From Poecilobothrus nobilitatus (lineage: Eukaryota > Arthropoda > Insecta > Diptera > Dolichopodidae): a stretch of DNA of 64,000 nt. The DNA is taken from assembly GCA_947095535.1 (NCBI GenBank), contig OX352774.1:111851996-111915995 (forward strand), in the 5' to 3' direction. The translations under genes and the position numbers were made by a program. The notes beneath the pieces were generated by a model. The model did no database searches. It was not told where the DNA came from and was given only the letters and a program-made list of their open reading frames with translations. Positions 12,225 to 23,975 of this stretch are shown here, in pieces (within the stretch, counting starts at the first letter, position 1; every line of letters begins with the position of its first letter).

Positions 12225-12640
12225 GAAAAATGTTCATATTAGTTTCACTCTGTTCGTCTGTTTACAATAGTTCTACACCGTTAAAAATATAACAATGAAA
12301 TATTAAGCATATGGGTAGGTCTCTTAAAAAGATTATCCAATATTTTTTTTAACGAGGACCAGTGAAAAGTTTTTAAAGCCACCCAAAGAAACTGTGTGAA
12401 GCATCTTTGTGTTTGCCCTTTTGCAACCAAACTTTAGGATTGGGCCTTAAATACAAATGCACAGATTGGTTTCACGGATGAAGATATAAAAAGCTACAAT
12501 TCCTCAAAGTTTGAAAAAGCCCCATTTTGAAATGTGTGTATCTCAGGTTCTGCTTAATATTTTTCAAATTTATATCACCCAATAACAGGACATAATTCTT
12601 GCTTTATAAATTAACATAAATAATCCTTAGGAGTCACCAA
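12225..12640 (-). repeat. degenerate DINE-like subfamily A remnant
   Basis: The order 'agtttcactctgttcgtctg', 'agttctacaccgtta', 'atgggtaggtctc', then 'tgtgtatctcaggttctg' parallels the A-type sequence at 20.33-20.56 kb, where the microsatellite is still GTCCGTCCG. The hairpin end and the far end are lost and many bases have changed. Confidence 0.5.
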
Positions 12641-13433
12641 TATAAATGCAATTTTCAATAGATCAAAACTTATAATTAAAACACTTTTTGTTAGAATTGT
12701 TATTTAAAAACCTTTATGTATCTTTAAAGTTAAAAAACTATTGCAAAAGCTTAAAATAAAACAACAATAATAAATTAATTAATATTACAGTCTGTATACT
12801 ATTTCAAAAATAATTCATTAAAATCAAAAAGTCTTCTATATTTGGTCATGTCACAGATCAAATTATCAGTTAAATTTTTGATAAAATAATTATTTTAGCA
12901 CCATTAGCTTTTCTTTTTATATAAGTGTGTGTGTGCATTTAATTAAAAACATAAATAAATTCCTATTATTATTTTGAATAGTATTTTATATAATAAAAAA
13001 TGATAGTCGGCACTGAAGGGTTTTAAATGTGCACATTTTTATAAAGATAATAAAACATTTAAGAATCATTATGATCCTTAAAACAAAAAGATACTCTCTT
13101 CAAGTTTATGAGAACTGCAGGTATATAATTAAGAAAAACAATTAGCAGAAGTAAAAAAATAATATTTGAGCTTTAAATTTTGAATTTTAACTTTAAAAAA
13201 TTTATAAAAGGTACCAAATTCCAGATGTTTAAAATTTAAACATCTTTTCTAAGATCACTTATTCTTAATCTTAAATCTTCACCTCTGCTTAAAGTGAATT
13301 CAAGATTCAGAGCAAAAGCGTTCCGGACATAATATGCACATTTTACGTAACGAATATTTAAATTTTAAATTGCAAGTCTTTTGACGTTAGATTAAGAAAA
13401 TAGTCAGTAGAACTTGAGATATAAATATTATGT
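12641..13433. other. A+T-rich DNA, nothing recognised
   Basis: Low-complexity A+T-rich sequence with a short GT run near 12926. No gene or mobile element was noticed. Confidence 0.35.
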
Positions 13434-13628
13434 GGGGCATCGATGGCCTAGTGGATAAGAGCGTATAAAATACGCTCTAAAACACCGACCGAGTGTGCGT
13501 TCGAATCACACACACGCCGTAAGAATAATTCCCCCTTATACTATATTTCCAGCCATGCCTGAAATGGAAAAGGCTGCATAATTTCTTTGTCACATTTATG
13601 TGGTTGGGAAATGCACTAAAAAAAAAAA
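13434..13628 (+). mobile_element. tRNA-derived SINE, family 1
   Basis: It starts GGGGCATCGATGGCCTAG. A box 'tggcctagtggataag' is at about 13446-13461 and B box 'cgttcgaatcaca' at about 13499-13511. The body has 'gccatgcctgaaatggaaaa' and the 3' end 'aaatgcac' plus an A-run to 13628. The B box has diverged from GGTTCGANNCC, so this copy is older than those at 4.9 and 46.4 kb. No convincing target-site duplication was found. Confidence 0.85.
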
Positions 13629-14259
13629 TTAGGTCTTTTACTTTTAAGATCGGTTTTATTAAAAAAAAAATCAAAAGATCAATCTATGATTTAAAGTGCA
13701 TTGCTTCTACATCTCAAACCTTATTGAAGTTTTATAAAATACCAGACTTTAGGACTAATAGTCAAACTGAGTGTAATTAGCATATTTCGAAAAATATTTT
13801 TCAAAATGCACTAAAAACATAAAAAACATAAATTATTTAATATGATATAATGGAAAATATTTTTAATTTGATTATGCGTACATAATAATATTAAATATTA
13901 AATTAAATTTATATATTTTCTTATTTTTAAAATTAACATGTAATATACTGATTCGTCTGATTTTTTAATTTATTACTTTTATTTCTAAAATATTTTTATA
14001 GTAATCAGTTAAAAAATTAAATTAGTATAAAGTCCTCTTTAAGACTTTTAGGGTTCAAAAATTCTAAAAAAACACTTGTATTTGGCAAAGGAAAGTTTTT
14101 GTCTTATGGTATGCAGTATGTGGTCCACAAATTTTGGGTTTGCAAGATTCACAAAACGGTTTAAGGAAATGAATTGAAATTCTGCAAACAGATTCTTTTC
14201 AGACACAACAGATTGTTATCAAATTTGAAAGTATATAGGTGAGATACGACGACTAAAAT
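13629..14259. other. A+T-rich DNA, nothing recognised
   Basis: The sequence is A+T-rich, with only short frames. The 60-codon frame at 13598-13780 begins in the SINE tail and is not supported. Confidence 0.35.
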
Positions 14260-14441
14260 TGACTTTCTAAAAATTTGATTGTTCACATAAATATATTTCG
14301 GTTCTTAATTAAGTCAGGAACCTTAAATTTGATTAAGTGATTAAATTTTATGACAACAGCATATTATTATGTTCATGCGGGTATCATAGAGTTGACATAC
14401 TGTAACTTTTACACACTTTTGATACACATTTTTCCTAGTTT
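14260..14441 (-). repeat. diverged DINE-like subfamily B 5'-end fragment
   Basis: 'cacataaatatatttcggt', 'gttcatgcgggtatcatag' and 'agttgacatactg' follow the same order as the 5' ends of the B copies at 28.8 and 7.4 kb, ending in 'ttttcctagtttt' where those have the AACGAGGAAG complement. Most of the element is missing. It lies about 120 bases upstream of the A1 element, in the opposite orientation. Confidence 0.55.
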
Positions 14442-14561
14442 TAAATCTTGAAAAATAAAATCATAATTGCTAATAGTTTTCAATATTTTTTCATGACTTT
14501 TTTTTCGAAAATTTTCGAAACAAATTTTGCACTAATATTATTTTTTATTTTTCACATATAA

Positions 14562-16134
14562 AACGAGGAAGAATACAGCTGACTTTGTCAACTCTTAGAT
14601 ACCCGTACGAACCGTTAGTATGTTCACAGCCTGTCACTCTGCTTACAATATTATTTTTTTAATATTTTAGTATTTTAAAATAATTTGGGTGAATTTTATA
14701 ATTTCTAGTACTATGGGTTGTACACATATTCAAACTATATGTTTATATGTACATTCTTGAAAAGCAGATTCTAACCTTTCACATAACGATTATCAATCCA
14801 AAACTTTTTCAAATATTCTATAGTACCATTTAATACTAAGCGGTAAATGTATATTAAATTTACTTAGTACAAAATAGTAAATATAATTTTAAATATTATA
14901 TTATATTATATTTAAATATTCCATTGACAGAATAATTTCTTATAAGTACAATAAAATACATATATGTATGTAAATACGGCGCTATATAATATACATCTAT
15001 ACTCTTACCATTCATTCACTAGTGATATATACGATATGTAAATAAACATTATATTATATAAGTATGTATATATATTAATATCATATAAATAAAAATTCTT
15101 CAAGCAACCGTTATGTTGTTTATTTATTTACATTTTTTTGTACTACGCATTATATCCTCAGCAATTTCAAATTATGGAGTAAAACAAAATGGAAAAAATT
15201 CGTTAAAGAAATTTGTTAGAAAATTTGAAAAAATCAAGTAACACTTTCGTCAATTATAAAGTAACCCTATATTATTAAAAAAAGTTGTTAACAGAAATAA
15301 GAATATAATGTTGAAGCTTTAATTTTTATGTATTACTTCAAAAAAATTTTAACAGGTGTTCAAGTTACAGGTGGTTAAAAATAGGAAATTTTCAGTTTTT
15401 GACCCCTTACAGCTCCTAAACGGGGGGTGATACAAAAAAAATTTCTGAAATGACTCATACTTATTTTTAAAGATCTAACTTCTGTCAAAATTTCAAGTTT
15501 CCAACTTAAACCCTTTAGAAGATAGAAGGGTTAACGGATTTTGCAAAATTTTAGTTTCGCATAACTGTAAATTAAGACACCGTATGCCACAAATATATAT
15601 TTATTGTATATATACTTTTAAAGCTAATAAAAGTAGTAATCGTTTGGCGTTTTCAAAATGAAGATATACCTTATACAACTTGTGCTATAACAATTTAAAT
15701 ATAAAGCTTTTTTGAACCTTTGGGGAGCTGTAGCTCCGTAACGGGTCGGGGTACAAAAAAAAGTTATTAAAAATAAAATTAATATTTTTGTGAGATCTAT
15801 CAGTAGTTAAAATTTCATAGCTCTATTGCAAAAAAAATGTGGGGATCTAAAAGTTAGGTGTTCGAGAGCTACCCTAAGTTTTGGTCCAAACTCAACCAAA
15901 AAAAATAGGGAACCTACAAATTACTCCCAAAATATTTTGTGTAAATTTCAAGATTCTAGCTTTCTTAATTTTTGAGTTAGCGTGCTGACGGACGGACGGA
16001 CATGGCTCAAAAGTCTTAGAATTTTTTTCTGATCCGATCCATACCTTTGAAGGTATATCTAGCTCGCTTATTTCGAGGTGTTACAAACGGAGGAGTAATT
16101 TTATTATACCCGATCCTATCGTACGGGTATAAAA
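14562..16134 (+). mobile_element. DINE-1/mini-me-like element, subfamily A, full length (copy A1)
   Basis: It starts AACGAGGAAGAATACAG. The 5' subterminal GATACCCGTACG is at 14598-14609. The body carries repeated phrases ('aggtgttcaagttacaggtg', 'tttttgaccccttacagctc', 'gagctgtagctccgtaacgg'). A GACG/GACA microsatellite of four units lies at about 15986-16001, the core 'gatccgatccatacctttga' follows, and the 3' hairpin is TATACCCG 16105-16112 / CGGGTATA 16124-16131. The 3' CGTACGGGTATA (16120-16131) is the inverted complement of the 5' subterminal sequence at 11 of 12 positions. It is very similar to copy A3 at 55.5 kb, so the two are probably young. No coding capacity. Confidence 0.88.
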
Positions 16135-16708
16135 ACACAAAATTATAAGAGACATTCTCACTTACTCTCTTTAAAATTATGTATTTTTTTTCTTCTTGAG
16201 TCTCGAGTCTCGACTGGAACTCAACGGCTCAAGTAAACTTAAAAGTTACAACTTTTCTTTGGCTATATGTATGTAATTTACTTTACTTATGCATGTATAA
16301 TGAATAAAATTTAAAAATTGATAAAAATCATTATTTATCACAATATGTATTGAAATTTTAAATATTGATGAATGATATTGATCTGATATTAATAATCAAT
16401 ATGTATCTAAGTATGTACTTATGTTTGACCAGCGGGAAGAGTTTCTTTAAAATCTTTAATTTAAGAGTTTCTTTGAAATATATAATTGTTTTGGTTTTGT
16501 ACTTTTCTATTAAATTGTTGCATTTATGTGTGAATGTTTGTATATTATTTGAAGCGATTATAGAAAACTTTTCTAATTGTATTATTTTTTGAATTCTTTT
16601 TCTTCTCATATAAGTACTTAAATTTTAGTATACAGCAGTTCTTACAACCAAAATTATATTTGAATAATTTTTTATTTTTAAATATTTTGTACCTATGTCA
16701 ATTTTAAT
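16135..16708. other. A+T-rich DNA inside the duplicated unit
   Basis: Between the A1 hairpin and the hAT-like scrap. 'gagtctcgagtctcga' is a small direct repeat near 16198-16213. The two 75-83 codon frames on opposite strands overlap almost completely, which is typical of chance frames. Confidence 0.35.
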
Positions 16709-16900
16709 CAGGGTTACCGTTTGTACAATTGTGGTAATATTTGTACGATCTTCTCGCCCTCTGTACCATGTACAATCTTAATCAAGGATTGTACGCCAAA
16801 TATACGGTCTTTTCAGATTTTAAATTTTTAACATTAGGGCAAGGTAAAACGAACAACGGCAATATTGTTACAGACAACGTGGTCTATAAAAAAAATTAAC
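16709..16900 (+). mobile_element. possible hAT terminal fragment
   Basis: CAGGGTTACC at 16709 resembles hAT terminal inverted repeats. It is followed by several 'tgtacaat'/'tgtacgat' words (16720-16790), a feature of subterminal repeats in some insect hAT elements. No matching inverted terminus or target-site duplication is convincing. 'taaccctag' at about 19754 has only a partial reversed match. An identical copy lies at 19159-19350 in the second duplicated unit. Confidence 0.3.
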
Positions 16901-17280
16901 TGAATTTTGCTCCAAACTTTGTTTGTGTATTTTACGAATGTTTTACAGATACCTATTCTGTTTTCGCCGCTTACCTTTAAAATATTTATTTCGAACTCGA
17001 TAAATAAATAGACATAATAGTCCTCACTCTTAATACAAAGTATTCTAAATAAACGTACACCAACTAATGGCTCTTTATATAATTTAATTCTGTTTTGGCG
17101 TTATTTTAAAAATAATTTCAGTTAGTGTTTTGACGAATGGTTTTGCTTTCTGATTTTTTACGGATTGTACTTTTTGCATAAATTCTTTTTTCTAAACTGC
17201 AACTGTCTATTATATGAATTGGGATTCAACATAGAATTTGACTACATATTAACAGGGGTACATTTACATATTACAGGGGT
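16901..17280. other. A+T-rich flank inside the duplicated unit
   Basis: No gene was recognised. Near the unit end the words 'acaggggtacat' and 'catagaatttgactacat' occur and are repeated just beyond the end of unit 2 (19700-19755). This short homology may have helped generate the duplication. Confidence 0.35.
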
Positions 17281-18584
17281 TAATACTAAGCGGTAAATGT
17301 ATATTAAATTTACTTAGTACAAAATAGTAAATATAATTTTAAATATTATATTATATTATATTTAAATATTCCATTGACAGAATAATTTCTTATAAGTACA
17401 ATAAAATACATATATGTATGTAAATACGGCGCTATATAATATACATCTATACTCTTACCATTCATTCACTAGTGATATATACGATATGTAAATAAACATT
17501 ATATTATATAAGTATGTATATATATTAATATCATATAAATAAAAATTCTTCAAGCAACCGTTATGTTGTTTATTTATTTACATTTTTTTGTACTACGCAT
17601 TATATCCTCAGCAATTTCAAATTATGGAGTAAAACAAAATGGAAAAAATTCGTTAAAGAAATTTGTTAGAAAATTTGAAAAAATCAAGTAACACTTTCGT
17701 CAATTATAAAGTAACCCTATATTATTAAAAAAAGTTGTTAACAGAAATAAGAATATAATGTTGAAGCTTTAATTTTTATGTATTACTTCAAAAAAATTTT
17801 AACAGGTGTTCAAGTTACAGGTGGTTAAAAATAGGAAATTTTCAGTTTTTGACCCCTTACAGCTCCTAAACGGGGGGTGATACAAAAAAAATTTCTGAAA
17901 TGACTCATACTTATTTTTAAAGATCTAACTTCTGTCAAAATTTCAAGTTTCCAACTTAAACCCTTTAGAAGATAGAAGGGTTAACGGATTTTGCAAAATT
18001 TTAGTTTCGCATAACTGTAAATTAAGACACCGTATGCCACAAATATATATTTATTGTATATATACTTTTAAAGCTAATAAAAGTAGTAATCGTTTGGCGT
18101 TTTCAAAATGAAGATATACCTTATACAACTTGTGCTATAACAATTTAAATATAAAGCTTTTTTGAACCTTTGGGGAGCTGTAGCTCCGTAACGGGTCGGG
18201 GTACAAAAAAAAGTTATTAAAAATAAAATTAATATTTTTGTGAGATCTATCAGTAGTTAAAATTTCATAGCTCTATTGCAAAAAAAATGTGGGGATCTAA
18301 AAGTTAGGTGTTCGAGAGCTACCCTAAGTTTTGGTCCAAACTCAACCAAAAAAAATAGGGAACCTACAAATTACTCCCAAAATATTTTGTGTAAATTTCA
18401 AGATTCTAGCTTTCTTAATTTTTGAGTTAGCGTGCTGACGGACGGACGGACATGGCTCAAAAGTCTTAGAATTTTTTTCTGATCCGATCCATACCTTTGA
18501 AGGTATATCTAGCTCGCTTATTTCGAGGTGTTACAAACGGAGGAGTAATTTTATTATACCCGATCCTATCGTACGGGTATAAAA
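17281..18584 (+). mobile_element. DINE-like subfamily A element, 5'-truncated duplicate of A1
   Basis: Duplicate of A1 lacking the first 269 bases because the tandem unit starts inside the element. It retains the body, the four-unit GACG microsatellite (about 18436-18451), the core and the 3' hairpin (18555-18581). It arose by segmental duplication, not by transposition. Confidence 0.9.
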
Positions 18585-19730
18585 ACACAAAATTATAAGA
18601 GACATTCTCACTTACTCTCTTTAAAATTATGTATTTTTTTTCTTCTTGAGTCTCGAGTCTCGACTGGAACTCAACGGCTCAAGTAAACTTAAAAGTTACA
18701 ACTTTTCTTTGGCTATATGTATGTAATTTACTTTACTTATGCATGTATAATGAATAAAATTTAAAAATTGATAAAAATCATTATTTATCACAATATGTAT
18801 TGAAATTTTAAATATTGATGAATGATATTGATCTGATATTAATAATCAATATGTATCTAAGTATGTACTTATGTTTGACCAGCGGGAAGAGTTTCTTTAA
18901 AATCTTTAATTTAAGAGTTTCTTTGAAATATATAATTGTTTTGGTTTTGTACTTTTCTATTAAATTGTTGCATTTATGTGTGAATGTTTGTATATTATTT
19001 GAAGCGATTATAGAAAACTTTTCTAATTGTATTATTTTTTGAATTCTTTTTCTTCTCATATAAGTACTTAAATTTTAGTATACAGCAGTTCTTACAACCA
19101 AAATTATATTTGAATAATTTTTTATTTTTAAATATTTTGTACCTATGTCAATTTTAATCAGGGTTACCGTTTGTACAATTGTGGTAATATTTGTACGATC
19201 TTCTCGCCCTCTGTACCATGTACAATCTTAATCAAGGATTGTACGCCAAATATACGGTCTTTTCAGATTTTAAATTTTTAACATTAGGGCAAGGTAAAAC
19301 GAACAACGGCAATATTGTTACAGACAACGTGGTCTATAAAAAAAATTAACTGAATTTTGCTCCAAACTTTGTTTGTGTATTTTACGAATGTTTTACAGAT
19401 ACCTATTCTGTTTTCGCCGCTTACCTTTAAAATATTTATTTCGAACTCGATAAATAAATAGACATAATAGTCCTCACTCTTAATACAAAGTATTCTAAAT
19501 AAACGTACACCAACTAATGGCTCTTTATATAATTTAATTCTGTTTTGGCGTTATTTTAAAAATAATTTCAGTTAGTGTTTTGACGAATGGTTTTGCTTTC
19601 TGATTTTTTACGGATTGTACTTTTTGCATAAATTCTTTTTTCTAAACTGCAACTGTCTATTATATGAATTGGGATTCAACATAGAATTTGACTACATATT
19701 AACAGGGGTACATTTACATATTACAGGGGT
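17281..19730 (+). repeat. 2,450-bp tandem duplication, unit 2
   Basis: Second copy of the unit at 14831-17280, in direct orientation with no spacer. It carries the duplicated A element body and hairpin (17281-18584), the hAT-like scrap (19159-19350) and flank. The open frames at 18808-19059 and 18815-19042 are exact repeats of those in unit 1. Identity with no visible substitution means either a very recent duplication or an assembly artefact. Confidence 0.97.
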
Positions 19731-20309
19731 ACATCATAGAATTTGACTACATTTAACCCTAGTATAAAAATATAATATACAAACAAATTGAAGAAACAAG
19801 TAGACCTTAAAGGAAAACAGTTAAAAAATAAGGGGGGAAAAAAAGAAATTCAGAAAAATAACACTTTTTTATGAAATTAAAAATAAAATTTTAAATGTTT
19901 TTTATATTGTTACACACTTAAAAAAACATCCTGAAAAAATGTTTGTTTTACTCAGAAAACCCCAAAATAATATTATTTTGTAACCCCAGTAAAATTTCAG
20001 TCCGTTTAAAAATTATATGCACTTAAAATATTAAATTTAACCCAATTTCAATTAAAAAAAAAGAAAAAAATTATAAGAATTAAAAAAAAAAGTTTACTTA
20101 AACAGAATTTTTAATACATTTCTATTTAAAACTAATATTTAGGAAAAGTTAGGACACGATTTAAGAAATTTTTTATTATTCGTGATTTGCTTTCGGTATT
20201 AGTCCATATGTATCCATATGTATGTATATATTTTGACATAAGAACATCTTTCCACACATTGCGATTCATTAATAACAATTTTGAACTTTTTAGCACATTT
20301 CCAAAAAAA
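19731..20309. other. A+T-rich DNA with A-runs
   Basis: It begins with 'acatcatagaatttgactac', an echo of the end of the duplicated unit. The remainder is A-rich low-complexity sequence. The overlapping frames at 20132-20338 and 20187-20399 lie on opposite strands and are not supported. Confidence 0.4.
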
Positions 20310-21290
20310 ATTTTAAAAAATGTGCTTATTAGTTTCACTCTGTCCGTCCGTACTTCTACACCGTTAATGATAGAGAAAAAAAATGTTAACCATGGGTAGG
20401 TCTCATAAAAAAATTTATTTTGCGGAACAACTTTTTATGTAGCCCCATCCATTACGGAGCTACAGCCCGTTAAACTTTCAAAAAGCTCTATTTTTAAATG
20501 CGTATATCTAATGTTATGCTCAACATTTTTTCAATCTGAAAACGTCATTTTGCAGGTATTTTTTTTTACCTTTGTAAATTAATATAAAAATTATACAATT
20601 TTTTTTAAATTTAATATTTAAATTTACCGTTATGTGAAAACCAAATTTTGCATGATTTTTCTATCTTCATAATTCCGGAACGCTTTCAGATAGGAACTTG
20701 AAATTTTAATGGCAGAAAGAACTTTTAGAATTAGTATAAATTTGCTAAGAAAATTTTTTTCGACCACCCCTTTTTATGAGCTATTACGGCTCAAAAATTG
20801 ATAATTTGCTATTTTTCAACACCTGCAACTTAGACACCTATACATACCTATTACTTCGGCAAGATGTAATAATTAAAGCTCTAATAATATATTTTTATGG
20901 TTTTTTACGGTGTTAACGGTTTCTTTCAGTTGTATAGGGTTACACAGTAACAGCCCCTGAAAATTGCAAAAAAAAACTCCATTTTCAGATGTATATATCT
21001 CAAGCTCTGTGTAATAGTTTTACAATCTAAAACCGATAAAAGACCTATAATTTTTATTATTTCTATAAAACAATATCAAAATTATGCAATACGTTGTAAT
21101 TTACCATTTAAATCCATCATGTGTGAGAAGCATATTTTGCATGAAATTTCTTTTTTCATAACTCCAGCACGTCTTTAAATAGAAACCTGAAATTTCACAT
21201 TACATTTTGTCTTAATTTCAAGACTCTAGCTTTCTTAGTTTTTGAGTTATCTTGCTGACGGACGGATGGACCGTCGGACAAAGCTACATT
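20310..21290. mobile_element. rearranged DINE-like subfamily A element with inverted body
   Basis: From about 20330 to 21200 the sequence is the reverse complement of subfamily A body (compare 54.0-54.97 kb): GTCCGTCCG, 'cttctacaccgtta', then 'attacggagctacagcccg'. At about 21205 it switches to plus-strand A sequence, 'tttcaagactctagctttct', with a GACGGACGGATGGAC microsatellite at 21252-21270, then stops before the core. Microsatellite blocks thus face inward from both ends. No terminal hairpin is present at either side. Confidence 0.7.
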
Positions 21291-21329
21291 GTTTTTATAT
21301 TTTTTTTTTTTGCTGCTGAAATAAAAACT

Positions 21330-23290
21330 ACCCAATTAACAATTTTGAAAATTATAAGTGTGAAATAAGAGTTAAAAAGCTTCTTATTTCAAACTTTTAA
21401 CAACCTTCTGAAAATTTTTCGGCATATAAGATTGAAATAAGAGATATGTAAGGTATAACATGTATATATATATATAAGAGTCATAATAAGGTTACTTATT
21501 TTTCTTATCAAAGATTCTTATAAGCATAATTGTATTTTTAATAGGTTCTGGACTAAAGGTTGGTATAAGACTTAGTATCTTAGAGAAAAATACTTAAAGA
21601 TTCTATAAACATTCATGTTTCTTATAATTAAATTTTATAAGATACATTTGTTACATTATCATTGACATAAAATTATGAAAGATATATAATTTATAAATGA
21701 TTCAAAGTTACATATAATATATGTGAAGACATATAAATAGTAGGACGTATCTATTATTGAAATACAAATAATTTTTATACGTAATAATATTTTTAGTTTA
21801 TAATATTAGGATATTCTTTGAAATTAGCATGAAATTTTGTTGCGAATTAAAATTTTTCGATTAAAAATAAAAACTGCTAAATGAAATGTAAAATGTTAAT
21901 ATATTTAAAAAAAAATTGAGAAAATAAAAAAAACCTTCATAAAAAAAATACTACAATACTGCTTATGTACGGCGAATTTGCAAAAGTACTTTCTTATTAT
22001 TAAAATTGCTAAAATACATGAAAATATTTCGTTTAAAAAAAATTATAATATAAATTACAAAATAACAGCCATTTTTCTAAAATGAACATTAGTAAAAAAA
22101 TGGAAGGACTGTGATGTTTTCAGTGAAGTACCTTTTAAGTAAATTCAAGGTACTTTCAAGTTCATCTTTCAAGTTTGCCCTAGAGAGTATTAAAAAATAT
22201 TTTGGCTTCATATAATTTGCTTTCTACAGAATTTTTAAAAATTGAGTGCTATCATAACATTGTAATGGTTACTTTCTCATATTATTTAATTTCGCTTTTG
22301 ATTAATAGTTGATTAATAGCATTATTATATAAAATATAAACTAGAAATTTTAATTTTTTTATAATTTAGCAAAAAAAAAAAACCATACAGGTTTTTTTTA
22401 AATTTAAAACAAAGTTCATTTTGGTTTCTATAGAATTTTTAAACCTGAAACACAACTATTACTTATTTCCGAGTATATTTTTTGTATGTTTGGTATAGGT
22501 TTCACTTTTTAGTTTTTTCCACTCATTAATATTACCGACAGCTGCCTCGGTGGCCTAGTGGGTAAGAGAGTATAAAATCGCTATAAAAACCGAAGGAGTG
22601 TGGGTTCGAAACCCACACACGTCATAAGAAGAATTTTCGCTTACGACATTTACAGCCACACCTGAACAGGAAAGGCTGTGTAATTTCCTGTCCACAAATA
22701 TTATTATTAGTATTAAAAAAAAAAAATGTGGCAGAGAATTGCATTAAAAAAAAAAAAAGAAAAAGTACCGACATATTTATAATTATTAGTTTTAGTAATA
22801 AAACTAATTCTGTTTTTTTTTTTTTTTTCAAATCAATTTTTTGTTAGTGTTAAACGTCAATCAGAAAGTTCTTTGACGTCTATGAAATTATTTTTAAGGC
22901 TCTTATATAAGAATTCAAAAACAGCATTCTTATAATACTTTATAATGAGAAACCTTTTTAATATTAATCTTATAAAGCTCTTGGTCAAGGAAAATCCTAC
23001 AAAACACTTATAAGAAAGAACTGAAGAGCATTGTATGAACAAATTTCTCAATTGATAAAAAAAAAACTTTTCCTCGGGATGTATTAAGAGTATAATAAAC
23101 CTCATGTAAGAGGAGGCTTATAACAGAGTTTACAAAGCTGTACATAAAAGCAGAATTTAATTTTTAAAACTCCATTTCTTCGACAAGTAGTTTACAAGTA
23201 TTTATAGTTATTACTTAATAAATATTACTATAAGGTTCTTATAAGTGAAAAATATTCTTATTAGCACATTTATAAGACAAAATGTTTGTT
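21330..23290. repeat. region enriched in CTTATAAG-type words
   Basis: Palindromic or near-palindromic 'cttataag', 'ttcttataa' and 'ttataag' recur at about 21345, 21475, 21513, 21625, 21643, 22915, 22931, 22972, 23013, 23112, 23240 and 23268. A SINE interrupts the zone at 22541-22765. It may be the subterminal region of an old DNA transposon or a decayed short tandem family. No terminal inverted repeat was found. The 82-codon frame at 22857-23105 is not a recognisable protein. Confidence 0.4.
22541..22765 (+). mobile_element. tRNA-derived SINE, family 1, with target-site duplication
   Basis: It starts GCTGCCTCGGTGGCCTAG. A box 'tggcctagtgggtaagag' is at about 22560-22577 and B box GGGTTCGAAACCC at about 22604-22616. 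The body has 'cacacctgaacaggaaaggc' and the 3' part 'tggcagagaattgcatt' plus poly-A. An extra ATTATTATTAGTATT-poly-A tract near 22696-22725 interrupts the usual 3' region. 'taccgaca' at 22533-22540 and 22766-22773 is an 8-bp direct repeat consistent with a target-site duplication. Confidence 0.87.
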
Positions 23291-23680
23291 GGTTATTAAA
23301 ACATGTAATGAATGGTTTCATGTAATGAACACCACAACACAAAATAATTTCAAAAGTTCATACAAAAATTGATTAAATAATTGAGGATTAGAAAGAGTTT
23401 TTTTCAGACTAATACGTATGCTTGTAGTATTTTATTCAAACAATTCAAAAGATTCATAAAAACAAAAACAGATCAATAATAATTTACATCACATTATAAA
23501 AACAAATGCAAAAAACAAAATAAAATTTCTTATGTTTTAATAAGAATGTTTTAATTTCGCCTCACAAATATTAGAATGCGTACAGAGTATATGAAATACC
23601 CTTAAAGAAACTAGAAGTTATTAAGATGGTTTGAACTTTTACATATCTTCTTTTAACAACTAATATTTTTGTTTTCTAAG
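23291..23680. other. A+T-rich DNA
   Basis: No gene or known repeat. A small direct repeat involving 'catgtaatgaa' occurs near 23304-23330. Confidence 0.35.
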
Positions 23681-23975
23681 AGAGGTGGGAGGCTTCTAAA
23701 GACAACAAGAATAAAACCTTGGTAGTGTTAGAAGGCTCCTAATGACTAAATCCACCGCCTCTTTTAGCAAATATAAAGAGATGGAACCCTTAACTGCAAA
23801 AGAGGAGATGCAGAAACTTTATAACAAGGATGCGAAACTTTAAATTGGGGAGTGGAAGGATAACGAAACAATTTCTACGCTTATTATTATCTATTATTAT
23901 TACTATTTTGCTATCATTAACGAAGCCTTCAATAATTACAACATGCATAAAACTATAATTGAAGTAGGGTACCAA
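23681..23975 (-). mobile_element. fragment of a second SINE-like family (body only)
   Basis: Reverse-complemented, this matches the body of the copy at 51.55-51.85 kb: 'gcatgttgtaa', 'gatagcaaaatagtaataat', 'ccactccccaatt', 'tttcgcatcct', then 'tttagtcattaggagccttc'. The tRNA-like head found at 51.33 kb is missing. The minus-strand frame at 23790-23975 runs through it and is not a gene. Confidence 0.7.

Larger units (their letters stand above)
14831..17280 (+). repeat. 2,450-bp tandem duplication, unit 1
   Basis: The sequence from 'taatactaagcggtaaatg' at 14831 to 'ttacaggggt' at 17280 is repeated immediately at 17281-19730. Every line I compared was identical. The unit starts inside element A1, 269 bases from its 5' end, and covers the rest of A1, a hAT-like scrap and about 1.1 kb of flank. 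The minus-strand frame at 16358-16609 and plus frame at 16365-16592 are duplicated with it and are chance frames. Confidence 0.97.

Noticed and set aside
16358..19059. Duplicated 83- and 75-codon frames that look like a tandem gene pair
   Set aside because: They are identical only because a 2,450-bp block is duplicated. In each unit two frames overlap almost fully on opposite strands in A+T-rich DNA.
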